Shown: positions 8,675 through 16,080 of the stretch, piece after piece
How positions within the stretch are numbered: position 1 is the stretch's first letter
Layout: every line of letters begins with the position of its first letter
Assembly: GCF_034932365.1 (NCBI RefSeq)
Contig: NZ_JAYGHR010000066.1
Span: forward strand, 76,291-140,290
Source of the DNA: Capilliphycus robustus
GTDB lineage: Bacteria; Cyanobacteriota; Cyanobacteriia; Cyanobacteriales; Microcoleaceae
Length of the DNA stretch: 64,000 nt
Direction: 5' to 3'
Translations under genes and position numbers: made by a program
Notes under the pieces: generated by a model
The model's database searches: none
Told to the model about the DNA's origin: nothing
Seen by the model: only the letters and a program-made list of their open reading frames with translations

Positions 8675-10819
8675 ATGAAATATCCCGTTGTCTTACAACA
8701 CAGTGAAGAAGATTGCGGCGCCGCTTGTCTGGCTTCAGTCGCCCAATATTATGGACGCACATTCACCCTTCCCCATTTACGAGAAGCATCCGGCACAAAC
8801 CAACAAGGAACTACTCTACTGGGACTCCAACAAGGTGCCGTTGCCGTTGGGTTTAACGCTCGACCTGTCCGCGCTGCTGCTAATATTTTAGACGAAATTG
8901 ATCAAGTTCCTCTGCCATTAATTATACATTGGAAAGGCTATCATTGGGTTGTTTTGTACGGCTACCAACGCCAAAAATATATTATTGCTGATCCGGCTGT
9001 GGGAATTCTTCAGCTTTCCAAAGAAGAATTAACCGCCGGATGGAATGACTGGGTTTGTTTATTAATTGAACCGGATCAAGAACGATTTTTTCTCCAAACT
9101 AGCGATCAAGTCACCCATTTATGGCGCTGGATAAAACGCAGTTGGATTTATCGTCAAATTTTAACAGAAGTTTTGGCTATTAATATTGTTCTCGGTTTAC
9201 TCTCTCTCGGTTCTCCTTTTTTAATTCAAATTATTACCGATGAAGTTTTGGTGAGGGAAGATCTGCAACTTCTACAATCTGTTCTAATTGCCGTCGTGAT
9301 GATCAACCTATTTAGTAGCGCTTTGGGCTTAGTACAATCTAACCTGATTGTTCACTTTGCTAAACGTTTAGAACTGGGGTTGGTGATGGAATTTGGGCGA
9401 AAAATGTTGCATCTACCCCTCAGTTACTACGAAACCCATCGCGGCGGTGATATTGTTAGTCGTCTCAAAGATATTCAAGAACTCAATCAATTTATCTCCC
9501 AATTTATTGTCAGTTTACCCAGTCAGCTTTTAGTGGCAATTATTTCTCTAATGGTCATGCTAATTTATAGCGTCCCTCTGACAATTCTAGCGATGATCAT
9601 CGGAGGATTAATGGTTTTATCGACTCTCGTGTTACTGCCAACGCTTCGACAAAAAACTCGCAATTTATTTGCAGTAGAAGCCGAAACTCAAGGCGTTTTA
9701 GTCGAAACCTTTAAAGGATCTCTCACCCTCAAAACCACAAACAGCACGGCGCAATTTTGGGAAGAGTTACAAACTCGTTTCGGACGACAAGCTAACCTCG
9801 CCTTTCGCACTACTCAAATCGGCATTCTCAATGAGATGTTTTCCGGGTTCGTCAGTGGAGTCGGTGGTGTCGCTTTGCTGGGGTTTGGAAGTCGTATTGT
9901 GATGACAAATACCCTCACTATTGGTCAACTTTTAGCCTTTTTAACCTTGCAACGCAACGTCACTCTTTTTGTCAACTCTATCGTTCGGTTTACCGATGAT
10001 CTGACTCGGGTGCAAACGGTTACACAACGGTTAGCGGATGTGATTGATGCCCCTTCCGAAAGCCTGGAAACCGATCAAAAACCCTCGGCTTATATTCCCC
10101 CCAATGCGGACATTACTTGTCATCATATCACCTTTCATTACGGCGGACAAGTCAATTTACTCGATAAATTTTCAGTCGTCTTTCCCGGCGGTAAAACCAT
10201 TGCTTTAATAGGACGTTCGGGCTGTGGAAAAAGTACCCTAGCCAAACTGATTGCGGGTTTATATCCCCTACAATCGGGTAATATTAGATTAGGCATCTAC
10301 AATCAACAAGATTTATCCCTCGACTGTCTTCGTCAACAAGTGGTTTTAGTTCCTCAAGATGCTCATTTTTGGAGTCGTTCGATTATCGAAAATTTCCAGT
10401 TAGGACACCCCGGAATTCCTTTTGAAGCCATTGTACAAGCCTGTCAAATTGCGGGTGCTGATGAATTTATTAGTCAACTTCCAGAAAAATATCAAACCGT
10501 TTTAGGCGAATTTGGGGCGAGTATTTCCGGCGGACAACGCCAAAGATTAGCCATAGCGAGGGCTATTGTAACAAATCCTTCTATCTTAATTTTAGACGAA
10601 TCAACCGCTAGTTTAGACCCTCTGAGTGAAAGCGAAATTCTCTATCGACTCCTGCAACAACGACGGGGAAAAACAACCATTTTAATTAGTCACAGACCCC
10701 GAGTTATTAACCAAGCAGACTGGATTATTCTATTAGATGAAGGTCAACTCAAACTGCAAGGGGAACTGTCAAAATTACAATCCTTACCCGGTGAACATCT
10801 GCCTTTTTTAACCCCTTAA
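8675..10819 (+). CDS. C39-peptidase-containing ABC exporter (PCAT)
   Basis: A 714-aa inner-membrane transporter that cleaves the leader after a double glycine and exports the core. Residues 1-125 form the C39 papain-like peptidase with Gln8, catalytic Cys14 (EEDCGAACLAS), His90 (GYHWVVLYGY) and Asp106 (IADPAVG), so it should be active. Membrane helices span about 155-440. The nucleotide-binding domain has Walker A IGRSGCGKST (about 512), Q-loop VPQDAHFW, signature ISGGQRQRLAIARA (about 617), Walker B ILILDESTASLD (about 640) and switch histidine ISHRPR. Length and order fit the family. It follows the Tyr-rich precursor and a terminator, and pairs with the divergent HlyD gene. Confidence 0.95.
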   Translation: MKYPVVLQHSEEDCGAACLASVAQYYGRTFTLPHLREASGTNQQGTTLLGLQQGAVAVGFNARPVRAAANILDEIDQVPLPLIIHWKGYHWVVLYGYQRQKYIIADPAVGILQLSKEELTAGWNDWVCLLIEPDQERFFLQTSDQVTHLWRWIKRSWIYRQILTEVLAINIVLGLLSLGSPFLIQIITDEVLVREDLQLLQSVLIAVVMINLFSSALGLVQSNLIVHFAKRLELGLVMEFGRKMLHLPLSYYETHRGGDIVSRLKDIQELNQFISQFIVSLPSQLLVAIISLMVMLIYSVPLTILAMIIGGLMVLSTLVLLPTLRQKTRNLFAVEAETQGVLVETFKGSLTLKTTNSTAQFWEELQTRFGRQANLAFRTTQIGILNEMFSGFVSGVGGVALLGFGSRIVMTNTLTIGQLLAFLTLQRNVTLFVNSIVRFTDDLTRVQTVTQRLADVIDAPSESLETDQKPSAYIPPNADITCHHITFHYGGQVNLLDKFSVVFPGGKTIALIGRSGCGKSTLAKLIAGLYPLQSGNIRLGIYNQQDLSLDCLRQQVVLVPQDAHFWSRSIIENFQLGHPGIPFEAIVQACQIAGADEFISQLPEKYQTVLGEFGASISGGQRQRLAIARAIVTNPSILILDESTASLDPLSESEILYRLLQQRRGKTTILISHRPRVINQADWIILLDEGQLKLQGELSKLQSLPGEHLPFLTP

Positions 10820-10822
10820 AAG

Positions 10823-10862
10823 ATGACCTCTCCCCCAACCCCTTTCCTACGAGGCGAGGGGA
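10823..10862 (+). repeat. Dispersed CCTCTCC...CCTACGAGG...AGGGG repeat, copy 1
   Basis: The stretch GACCTCTCCCCCAACCCCTT then CCTACGAGGCGAGGGG is partly self-complementary. It recurs in diverged form at 11857-11890. It follows the exporter gene and may act as its terminator. Together the two copies flank the tandem repeats and the CHAT pseudogene. Confidence 0.6.
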
Positions 10863-10932
10863 GTAATAGAATAAAGGTGATAAAAACCACGCTCGAGACG
10901 CTCGACACCAAGAGTTGATTTTAGTGTTTTTC

Positions 10933-11200
10933 AGGTGAGTTGAAGTCAGAAAAACCACAAAGGCACAAAGACACAAAGAGGTCATTTTATTGTTTTTTTA
11001 GGTGAGTTGAAGTCAGAAAAACCACAAAGGGACAAAGACACAAATAGGTCATTTTATTGTTTTTTTAGGTGAGTTGAAGTCAGAAAAACCACCAAGACAC
11101 AAAGAAGTAATTTTAGTGTTTTTTCAGGTGAGTTGAAGTCAGAAAAACCACCAAGACACCAAGACACAAAGAAGTAATTTTAGTGTTTTTTCAGGTGATA
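10933..11200 (+). repeat. Tandem repeat array, about 67-bp unit, four units plus a start
   Basis: AGGTGAGTTGAAGTCAGAAA begins at 10933, 11000, 11067 and 11126, and a shortened copy begins at 11193 (periods 67, 67, 59, 67). Each unit contains an A-rich ACAAAGACACAAAG stretch and ends in ATTTTA followed by a T-run. The last copy runs directly into the CHAT pseudogene, which has lost its 5' end there. Confidence 0.85.
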
Positions 11201-11229
11201 GGTCAAACCCAAAACTGCATAACTCAACA

Positions 11230-11819
11230 CCCCTCAGACATAAGAGAAAAATCAGAACAACTTGAAGCTGAACTTTCTCGTCGTAGTGCAGAATTTAGAA
11301 CCTTTTCTCAAGCTGTTACCATTGAAACGGTACAACAGTTAATTCCCGAAGATGCAGCGTTAGTTGAATTTGTATTATATCAACCGTTTGATGGGAAAGC
11401 TACTAATTCGTTCCGGGTTGGCGCTGGCGGGTTTTAACCCTCGTGAAAGCGGTTTGGATGATGGGGTATTAACTGCGTTGGAAGTGGCAAATTTAAAGCT
11501 AAGAGGGACTAAATTAGTGGTGTTATCGGCTTGTGAAACGGGGTTAGGAAGCATAGAAAATGGGGAAGGGGTTTATGGGTTGAGACGGGCGTTTACGTTG
11601 GCGGGGGCGGAAAGTCAATTAATGAGTTTGTGGAAAGTAAATGATGATGGAACGAAGGAATTGATGATACAATATTATCAACGGATATTGCAAAATGAAG
11701 CACGTTCGGATGCGTTGCGTCAAGTGCAGTTAGAGATGTTAAATTCCTCTCAATATCAACATCCTTATTATTGGGCGGCGTTTATTCCTGTTGGAGATTG
11801 GAGTCCGATAAAAGATTAA
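11230..11819 (+). pseudogene. CHAT-domain protein pseudogene (5' truncated, internal deletion)
   Basis: CHAT domains are caspase-like peptidases usually found after TPR repeats. The first frame (about 11230-11400) encodes EAELSRRSAEF and IPEDAALVEFVLYQPFDGKA, the region just before the CHAT core. At about 11400 the sequence jumps frame into LLIRSGLALAGFNP and on through LVVLSACETGLG, EGVYGLRRAFTLAGAE and YYWAAFIPVGDWSP. The stretch between, which holds the conserved ATHG histidine block, is missing, while the Cys region (SACETG) remains. The 5' part is replaced by tandem repeats. No functional protein is expected, although a 151-codon C-terminal frame from 11364 is still open. Confidence 0.85.
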
Positions 11820-11854
11820 TTGAACGGGAATTTAACCTAAATTAACATGAGTTC

Positions 11855-11943
11855 GATGACCTCTCCCTAACCCTCTCCTACGAGGAGAGGGAAAAGGTGT
11901 CCCTAATGGGACTATTGATTAATGGAGAGGTAGGAGAGGGGTT
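11855..11943. repeat. Dispersed CTCTCC/GGAGAGG repeat, copy 2 with inverted half
   Basis: CCTCTCCCTAACCCTCTCCT then ACGAGGAGAGGG (11859-11890) is a self-complementary element related to 10823-10862. GGAGAGGTAGGAGAGGGG follows at 11924-11941, so the segment can also fold on itself. It separates the CHAT pseudogene from the convergent cimA end and may serve as a bidirectional terminator. Confidence 0.55.
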
Positions 11944-11976
11944 GTTTCTATTTGTCGAATTCACGTTAAATTCAAT

Positions 11977-13599
11977 TTAACTCAACTTCAGTGCAACGGG
12001 ATTTTGTTGCGTTTGAGTTAATAATAAACCATATTCTAACCCTTCTACAACCGCTTGATAAGACGCATCTAAAATGTTTGTGGAAACGCCAACGGTTGTC
12101 CAACGTTTCTGACCATTACTGGACTCAATTAATACCCTAGTTTTAGCAGAAGTTCCTTCTCTCCCATCCAAAATTCTCACTTTATAATCTGTGAGTTGAA
12201 ATTGAGCAATCGCCGGATAAAAACTCAATAATGCCTTTCTTAATGCCGAATCTAAGGCGGAAACAGGGCCGTTTCCTTCAGCAGAAGCCAGGATTTCCTC
12301 TCCATTTACTGTGACTTTTACGGTGGCTAAAGAATTGCTCATGTCAGAGGTTCGTTTGTCACAATGGACTTGAAATCCTTTAATTTCAAACAACGATTGT
12401 CGAGTCAATAACGCTTCTCGCATCAATAATTCAAAACTCGCTTCCGCCGCTTCAAATTGATAACCTTGATGTTCTAACTCTTTCAACCGTTGTAAAATTT
12501 GCCGACAAGTGGGATGATCGCGATCAAGTTCAATGCCAAAACTCTGCGCCTTGATTAAAACATTACTTAAACCCGACTGTTCAGAAATGACAATTCGCCG
12601 TTTATTTCCCACTGTTTCCGGTTCAATATGTTCATAAGTCAGGGGATTTCGTTGAACGGCTGAAACGTGTATTCCCCCTTTGTGAGCAAACGCCGACAAC
12701 CCAACAAATGGCGCGTGTTCATCGGGAGCAAGATTAACTAATTCACTCACTAACCGACTGGTTTCAGTTAATTTTATAATTTTGTCTTCCCCAATACAGG
12801 AATAACCCAATTTGAGTTGTAAATTAGGAATAACCGTACAAAGATTCGCATTTCCGCAGCGTTCCCCATAACCATTGATCGTCCCCTGAACCATCCGCGC
12901 CCCTGACCTCACCGCCGCTAAGGCGTTCGCCACCGCCGTTCCTGAGTCATTATGGGTATGAATGCCAATTTGCGGAATCGGGTCTAAATTCCAACTCGCC
13001 ACCGCCTCCACGACTTGGCGGGTAATTTCGCTGACTTCATGGGGAAGAGTGCCGCCATTGGTATCACACAGAACTAACCATTCAGCACCCGCACGGGCGG
13101 CAGCTTCTAGGGTTTTCAGGGCGTAGTCAGGATTTTGTTTGTAGCCATCAAACCAATGTTCTGCATCATAAATCATTCGCCGTCCTTGAGCGATCAGAAA
13201 CTCTATCGAGTCTCCTATCATGGCGAGATTTTCCTCTAAACTGGTCTTTAAACCCTCTGTAACGTGTAAATCCCAGGATTTGCCAAAAATTGTCACCCAA
13301 CGGGTTCGGGCTGATAAAATCGGTTTAAACGCGGGTTCTGTGGCGGCAGTGGTTCCGGGTCGGCGGGTTGAACAAAAGGCGACCACTTCAGCTTGGGTGA
13401 GGGGTTCTTCTTGGAGTCGCCAAAAAAACTGCACATCTTTGGGGTTCGCACCGGGCCAACCGCCTTCAATAAAGGGAATTCCTAAGGCATCTAGACGGTG
13501 TGCAATTCGCAGTTTATCTTCGATAGACAGGGAAATACCTTCTCGTTGGGCGCCGTCTCGCAGCGTGGTATCGTAAATCCAGCAGGTGGGGTGAGTCAT
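11977..13599 (-). CDS. cimA: Citramalate synthase / 2-isopropylmalate synthase-related enzyme
   Basis: A 540-aa enzyme of the DRE-TIM metallolyase family condensing acetyl-CoA with pyruvate to citramalate, the threonine-independent route to 2-oxobutyrate and isoleucine. The start region YDTTLRDGAQREGISLS has the metal-binding Asp/Arg signature. VLCDTNGG, GIHTHNDSGTAVANAL (HxH metal ligands), NGYGERCGNANL and FVGLSAFAHKGGIH match the family, and a regulatory LeuA-type domain follows (about 400-540). I chose ATG 13599 (MTHPTCWIYDTTLRDG), which gives the usual length; an in-frame ATG at 13668 would add 23 unconserved residues. The TIGR00977-type (rather than LeuA-type) assignment rests on overall pattern and length. 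Confidence 0.88.
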   Translation of the reverse strand: MTHPTCWIYDTTLRDGAQREGISLSIEDKLRIAHRLDALGIPFIEGGWPGANPKDVQFFWRLQEEPLTQAEVVAFCSTRRPGTTAATEPAFKPILSARTRWVTIFGKSWDLHVTEGLKTSLEENLAMIGDSIEFLIAQGRRMIYDAEHWFDGYKQNPDYALKTLEAAARAGAEWLVLCDTNGGTLPHEVSEITRQVVEAVASWNLDPIPQIGIHTHNDSGTAVANALAAVRSGARMVQGTINGYGERCGNANLCTVIPNLQLKLGYSCIGEDKIIKLTETSRLVSELVNLAPDEHAPFVGLSAFAHKGGIHVSAVQRNPLTYEHIEPETVGNKRRIVISEQSGLSNVLIKAQSFGIELDRDHPTCRQILQRLKELEHQGYQFEAAEASFELLMREALLTRQSLFEIKGFQVHCDKRTSDMSNSLATVKVTVNGEEILASAEGNGPVSALDSALRKALLSFYPAIAQFQLTDYKVRILDGREGTSAKTRVLIESSNGQKRWTTVGVSTNILDASYQAVVEGLEYGLLLTQTQQNPVALKLS

Positions 13600-13742
13600 G
13601 TTTGAGTGGTATATTCTTTTTGAGCTATTTTTAGAATGCCCAATATGACCATTATCTAATTTTACCAATAAAAAGCAGGTTTAGAGCAAGGTCGTTCACG
13701 ACGGATTATTTTTGAGCTATGATAGCTTATCGTGGAGCGACA

Positions 13743-14972
13743 ATGATAAACATGATTGTCTACGAAATGAAGCTACAAGGAACAGAAGCCCAATATCGAA
13801 GGCTAGATGAAGCCATTCGTACAGGTCGCTTTGTCCGTAATAGCATCATTAAAGCATGGATAGACGGTCAAGTTAAAAGTCGTAACGATGCTTATACCTA
13901 CTGCAAACTGCTCTCAGACAACCCTTGTTTTCCCTGGGTGAGTAAACTGAACTCAATGGCTCGACAAGCACACGCAGAGAGAGCATGGGCATCAATTGAG
14001 AGGTTTTATCAAAATTGTCGGCAAAAGATACCAGGTCGAAAAGGCTTTCCCCAGTTTAAAAAGTACCAAGTCCGAGCATCTGTTGAATACAAGACATCGG
14101 GCGGTCAACTTTCAGAAGATAGACGCTATTTAACATTTTCCGACAAATTTCAATCGGGGACATTTAAACTTTGGGGTAGTCGAGATTTACACTTCTATCA
14201 ACTCAAACAAATTAAACGGGTTAGAGTGATCAGAAGGCACGATGGGTATTATGCTCAATTTTTGATAGACCACACCAGAGAGGAGAAAAAAGAACTCACA
14301 GGAAAACAAACAGGGCTAGATGTAGGTCTTAACCATTTCTACACCGATTCTTTTGGTAATCAAATAGAAAACCCTCGCTTTTTCAGAAAAGACGAGCGGC
14401 GCATTAAAAAGCTGCAACGTCGGTTATCGAGAACTCAAAAAGGAAGTCAAAACCGCAAAAAAGCAAGGAATCTGTTAGGTAGAGCGCATCTATTAGTTTC
14501 ACGCAGGCGTAATGATTGGGTCTGTAAATTAGCCCAACACGTCATACAGTCTAACGACTTGGTAGCGATTGAAAATCTACGGATACGCAATCTGGTTAAA
14601 AACCATCATTTAGCCAAGTCAATTAACGATGCTGCTTGGTACAGATTTAGAGAATGGCTGGAGTATTTTGGGAGAGTTTATGGGGTTCCGGTGATTGCCG
14701 TTGAACCTGCATATACCTCTCAAAATTGCTCAAACTGCGGTGAGAAGGTTGTCAAAACTCTCAGTACCCGGACTCACAAATGTCCTGACTGCGGATACAC
14801 CAGTGACCGCGATGAAAATGCCGCAAAAAATATTCTGAAATCTGCACTCAAACAGCTATCAAATACCGTCGGGCAGACGGAAATAAACGCCTCCCGAGAG
14901 ACTGATCTCTGCTTGAGCGGGGAAACCCAATTGAGTAAGTCAACTCGAAGAAAGAGGAAACCCAGACAGTGA
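13743..14972 (+). CDS. tnpB: TnpB RNA-guided endonuclease (IS605 OrfB)
   Basis: A 409-aa RuvC-type nuclease, ancestor-like to Cas12. RuvC residues are Asp in TGLDVGLNHF (about 191), Glu in VAIENLRIRN (about 275) and Asp in SDRDENAAKN (about 355). A zinc ribbon (NCSNCG ... CPDCG) lies between the last two. All catalytic residues are present and the frame is intact. ATG 13743 is chosen because GGAG lies 5 bases upstream; ATG 13719 and ATG 13752 are alternatives. The Lys/Arg-rich C-terminal tail overlaps the presumed omega RNA. TnpB cleaves the empty donor site and helps retain the element. Confidence 0.92.
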   Translation: MINMIVYEMKLQGTEAQYRRLDEAIRTGRFVRNSIIKAWIDGQVKSRNDAYTYCKLLSDNPCFPWVSKLNSMARQAHAERAWASIERFYQNCRQKIPGRKGFPQFKKYQVRASVEYKTSGGQLSEDRRYLTFSDKFQSGTFKLWGSRDLHFYQLKQIKRVRVIRRHDGYYAQFLIDHTREEKKELTGKQTGLDVGLNHFYTDSFGNQIENPRFFRKDERRIKKLQRRLSRTQKGSQNRKKARNLLGRAHLLVSRRRNDWVCKLAQHVIQSNDLVAIENLRIRNLVKNHHLAKSINDAAWYRFREWLEYFGRVYGVPVIAVEPAYTSQNCSNCGEKVVKTLSTRTHKCPDCGYTSDRDENAAKNILKSALKQLSNTVGQTEINASRETDLCLSGETQLSKSTRRKRKPRQ

Positions 14973-15012
14973 TGTTTGGAATCTCCGTCCTTGAGGGCGG
15001 AGAGGATGTCAA
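14870..15012 (+). ncRNA. Putative omega RNA scaffold of TnpB
   Basis: In this family the guide RNA is made from the tnpB 3' end and the right element end. Here the segment ends in an 8-bp hairpin (CTCCGTCC, TTGA loop, GGGCGGAG; 14983-15002) and ATGTCAA. If the rule holds, the guide is the flanking host DNA from 15013 (beginning CCCCCGGTTTTGTC). Only the hairpin and terminal motif are seen directly; the 5' limit is arbitrary. Confidence 0.45.
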
Positions 15013-15133
15013 CCCCCGGTTTTGTCTAGTCTTTTTAGCAACTTTTTAACAAAGGGAGATCCGCCGAAAGTTGTTAAAATCTCTAACAAGAATCTTAAAA
15101 AGATGAGTAGTCTTGCAAGAGGAGAACACTTTT

Positions 15134-15469
15134 ATGGTATGTATTCAGGTGCAAGGGAAAACCATCACTTGCGATCGCGGTGAAAATTTACGTCAGGTTC
15201 TACTGAAAAATGGTATTGATCTTTACAATGGTCAAGCCTCTGTGATTAACTGTCGGGGAATTGGAACTTGTGGAACCTGTGCGGTGGAAATTTTTGGTGA
15301 AGTTTCTGAACTCCAGTGGCGAGAAAAGGCGAGACTTTCTATTCCGCCTCATTCTCCCCAAACGACTCGCCGTTTAGCCTGTCAGGTGAAGGTGTTGGGC
15401 GATATTAAAGTTAAAAAATACGATGGGTTTTGGGGACAAGGTTCACAAACCGTTTGGACAGAAAGCTAG
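15134..15469 (+). CDS. [2Fe-2S] ferredoxin-like protein
   Basis: A 111-aa soluble electron carrier. Cluster ligands are visible as NCRGIGTCGTCAVEI (Cys-x5-Cys-x2-Cys) and a fourth Cys in RRLACQV, in the order of the plant-type/adrenodoxin fold. The Cys-x5-Cys spacing differs by one residue from the usual Cys-x4-Cys of photosynthetic PetF, so this is a divergent ferredoxin, not PetF. ATG 15134 is preceded by AAGAGGAG; the TTG 21 bases earlier overlaps that site and is not used. The tail is basic and aromatic (KKYDGFWGQ). The partner enzyme is unknown. Thioredoxin follows downstream on the same strand. Confidence 0.85.
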   Translation: MVCIQVQGKTITCDRGENLRQVLLKNGIDLYNGQASVINCRGIGTCGTCAVEIFGEVSELQWREKARLSIPPHSPQTTRRLACQVKVLGDIKVKKYDGFWGQGSQTVWTES

Positions 15470-15634
15470 AGATCCCATTGATTTTTGGTAATTTTGGTTA
15501 ACTTTTAAGTTGCCCCTGAATTTATGAGTCCATTTTGCGATACAGTGGCTCAAGAGTATTCAGAACTGATTGAGATAGGCTGGCTGCTGATGCACATATC
15601 CATCTCAATCATTAACAATTTTGGAGACACACCA

Positions 15635-15958
15635 ATGGGTACGGTTACGTTTATTCAAGATGAAACTGAATTAGATTTACTGCTTGCAAATGAGTCATTA
15701 TTGGTTGTAGACTTCACAGCGAGCTGGTGTGGTCCCTGCAAACTTGTAGCCCCTTTAATGGATCAACTCGCAGATGAGTATGGGGATCAGATCAAGGTAT
15801 TCAAGCTCGATCTAGATTCTAACAAGCCCGTTGCTAAACGGTTTTCGATTAAAAGTATTCCGGCTATCTTATTCTTCAAAGACGGTGAGTTGACAGAGAC
15901 ATTAATCGGGGTAAAACCTTACGAAGACTTCAGCAGTGTAGTTGCAGGACTCTTGTAG
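15635..15958 (+). CDS. trxA: Thioredoxin
   Basis: A 107-aa thioredoxin with the redox motif ASWCGPCKLVAPLM, a cis-proline region KSIPAILFF, and the C-terminal VGVKP-like helix region (IGVKPYEDF). The real start is ATG 15635 (MGTVTFIQDE), with GGAGA 9 bases upstream; the open frame extends upstream but without thioredoxin-like sequence. It is a general dithiol reductant in the cytosol, fed by ferredoxin- or NADPH-thioredoxin reductase. The gene symbol is by family; the m/x/y subtype is not resolved. Confidence 0.93.
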   Translation: MGTVTFIQDETELDLLLANESLLVVDFTASWCGPCKLVAPLMDQLADEYGDQIKVFKLDLDSNKPVAKRFSIKSIPAILFFKDGELTETLIGVKPYEDFSSVVAGLL

Positions 15959-16080
15959 TCTGAAATGGTGTGCTGTGGAAAGTATCAACTGATAACATGG
16001 CACTCAGATCAAGCGCGATCATGCCTGAACTTCAGAAGTTCTCAACCCCCTTTGCACCTTGACATATTTCCTTCAAATTC

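Larger units (their letters stand above)
13700..15012 (+). mobile_element. IS200/IS605-family element carrying only tnpB
   Basis: It contains one tnpB gene with no tnpA (IS1341-like organisation). The right end carries a strong hairpin (14983-15002) and finishes in ATGTCAA (15006-15012), the same terminal motif seen in the element at the right edge of the window (63876-63882, inverted). The left end is not clearly defined; 13700 is approximate. The element needs a TnpA in trans to move. Confidence 0.7.

Noticed and set aside
10749..10985. 78-codon minus-strand open frame over the tandem repeats (ending in SLCLCAFVVF-like sequence).
   Set aside because: It is the translation of the ACAAAGACACAAAG repeat and recurs wherever such repeats occur; not a gene.
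13617..13720. TTTTTGAGCTAT present twice (near 13617 and 13708) as a target duplication of the TnpB element.
   Set aside because: IS605-family insertion makes no target duplication and the two copies are both on the left side of tnpB; treated as coincidence or part of the left end.
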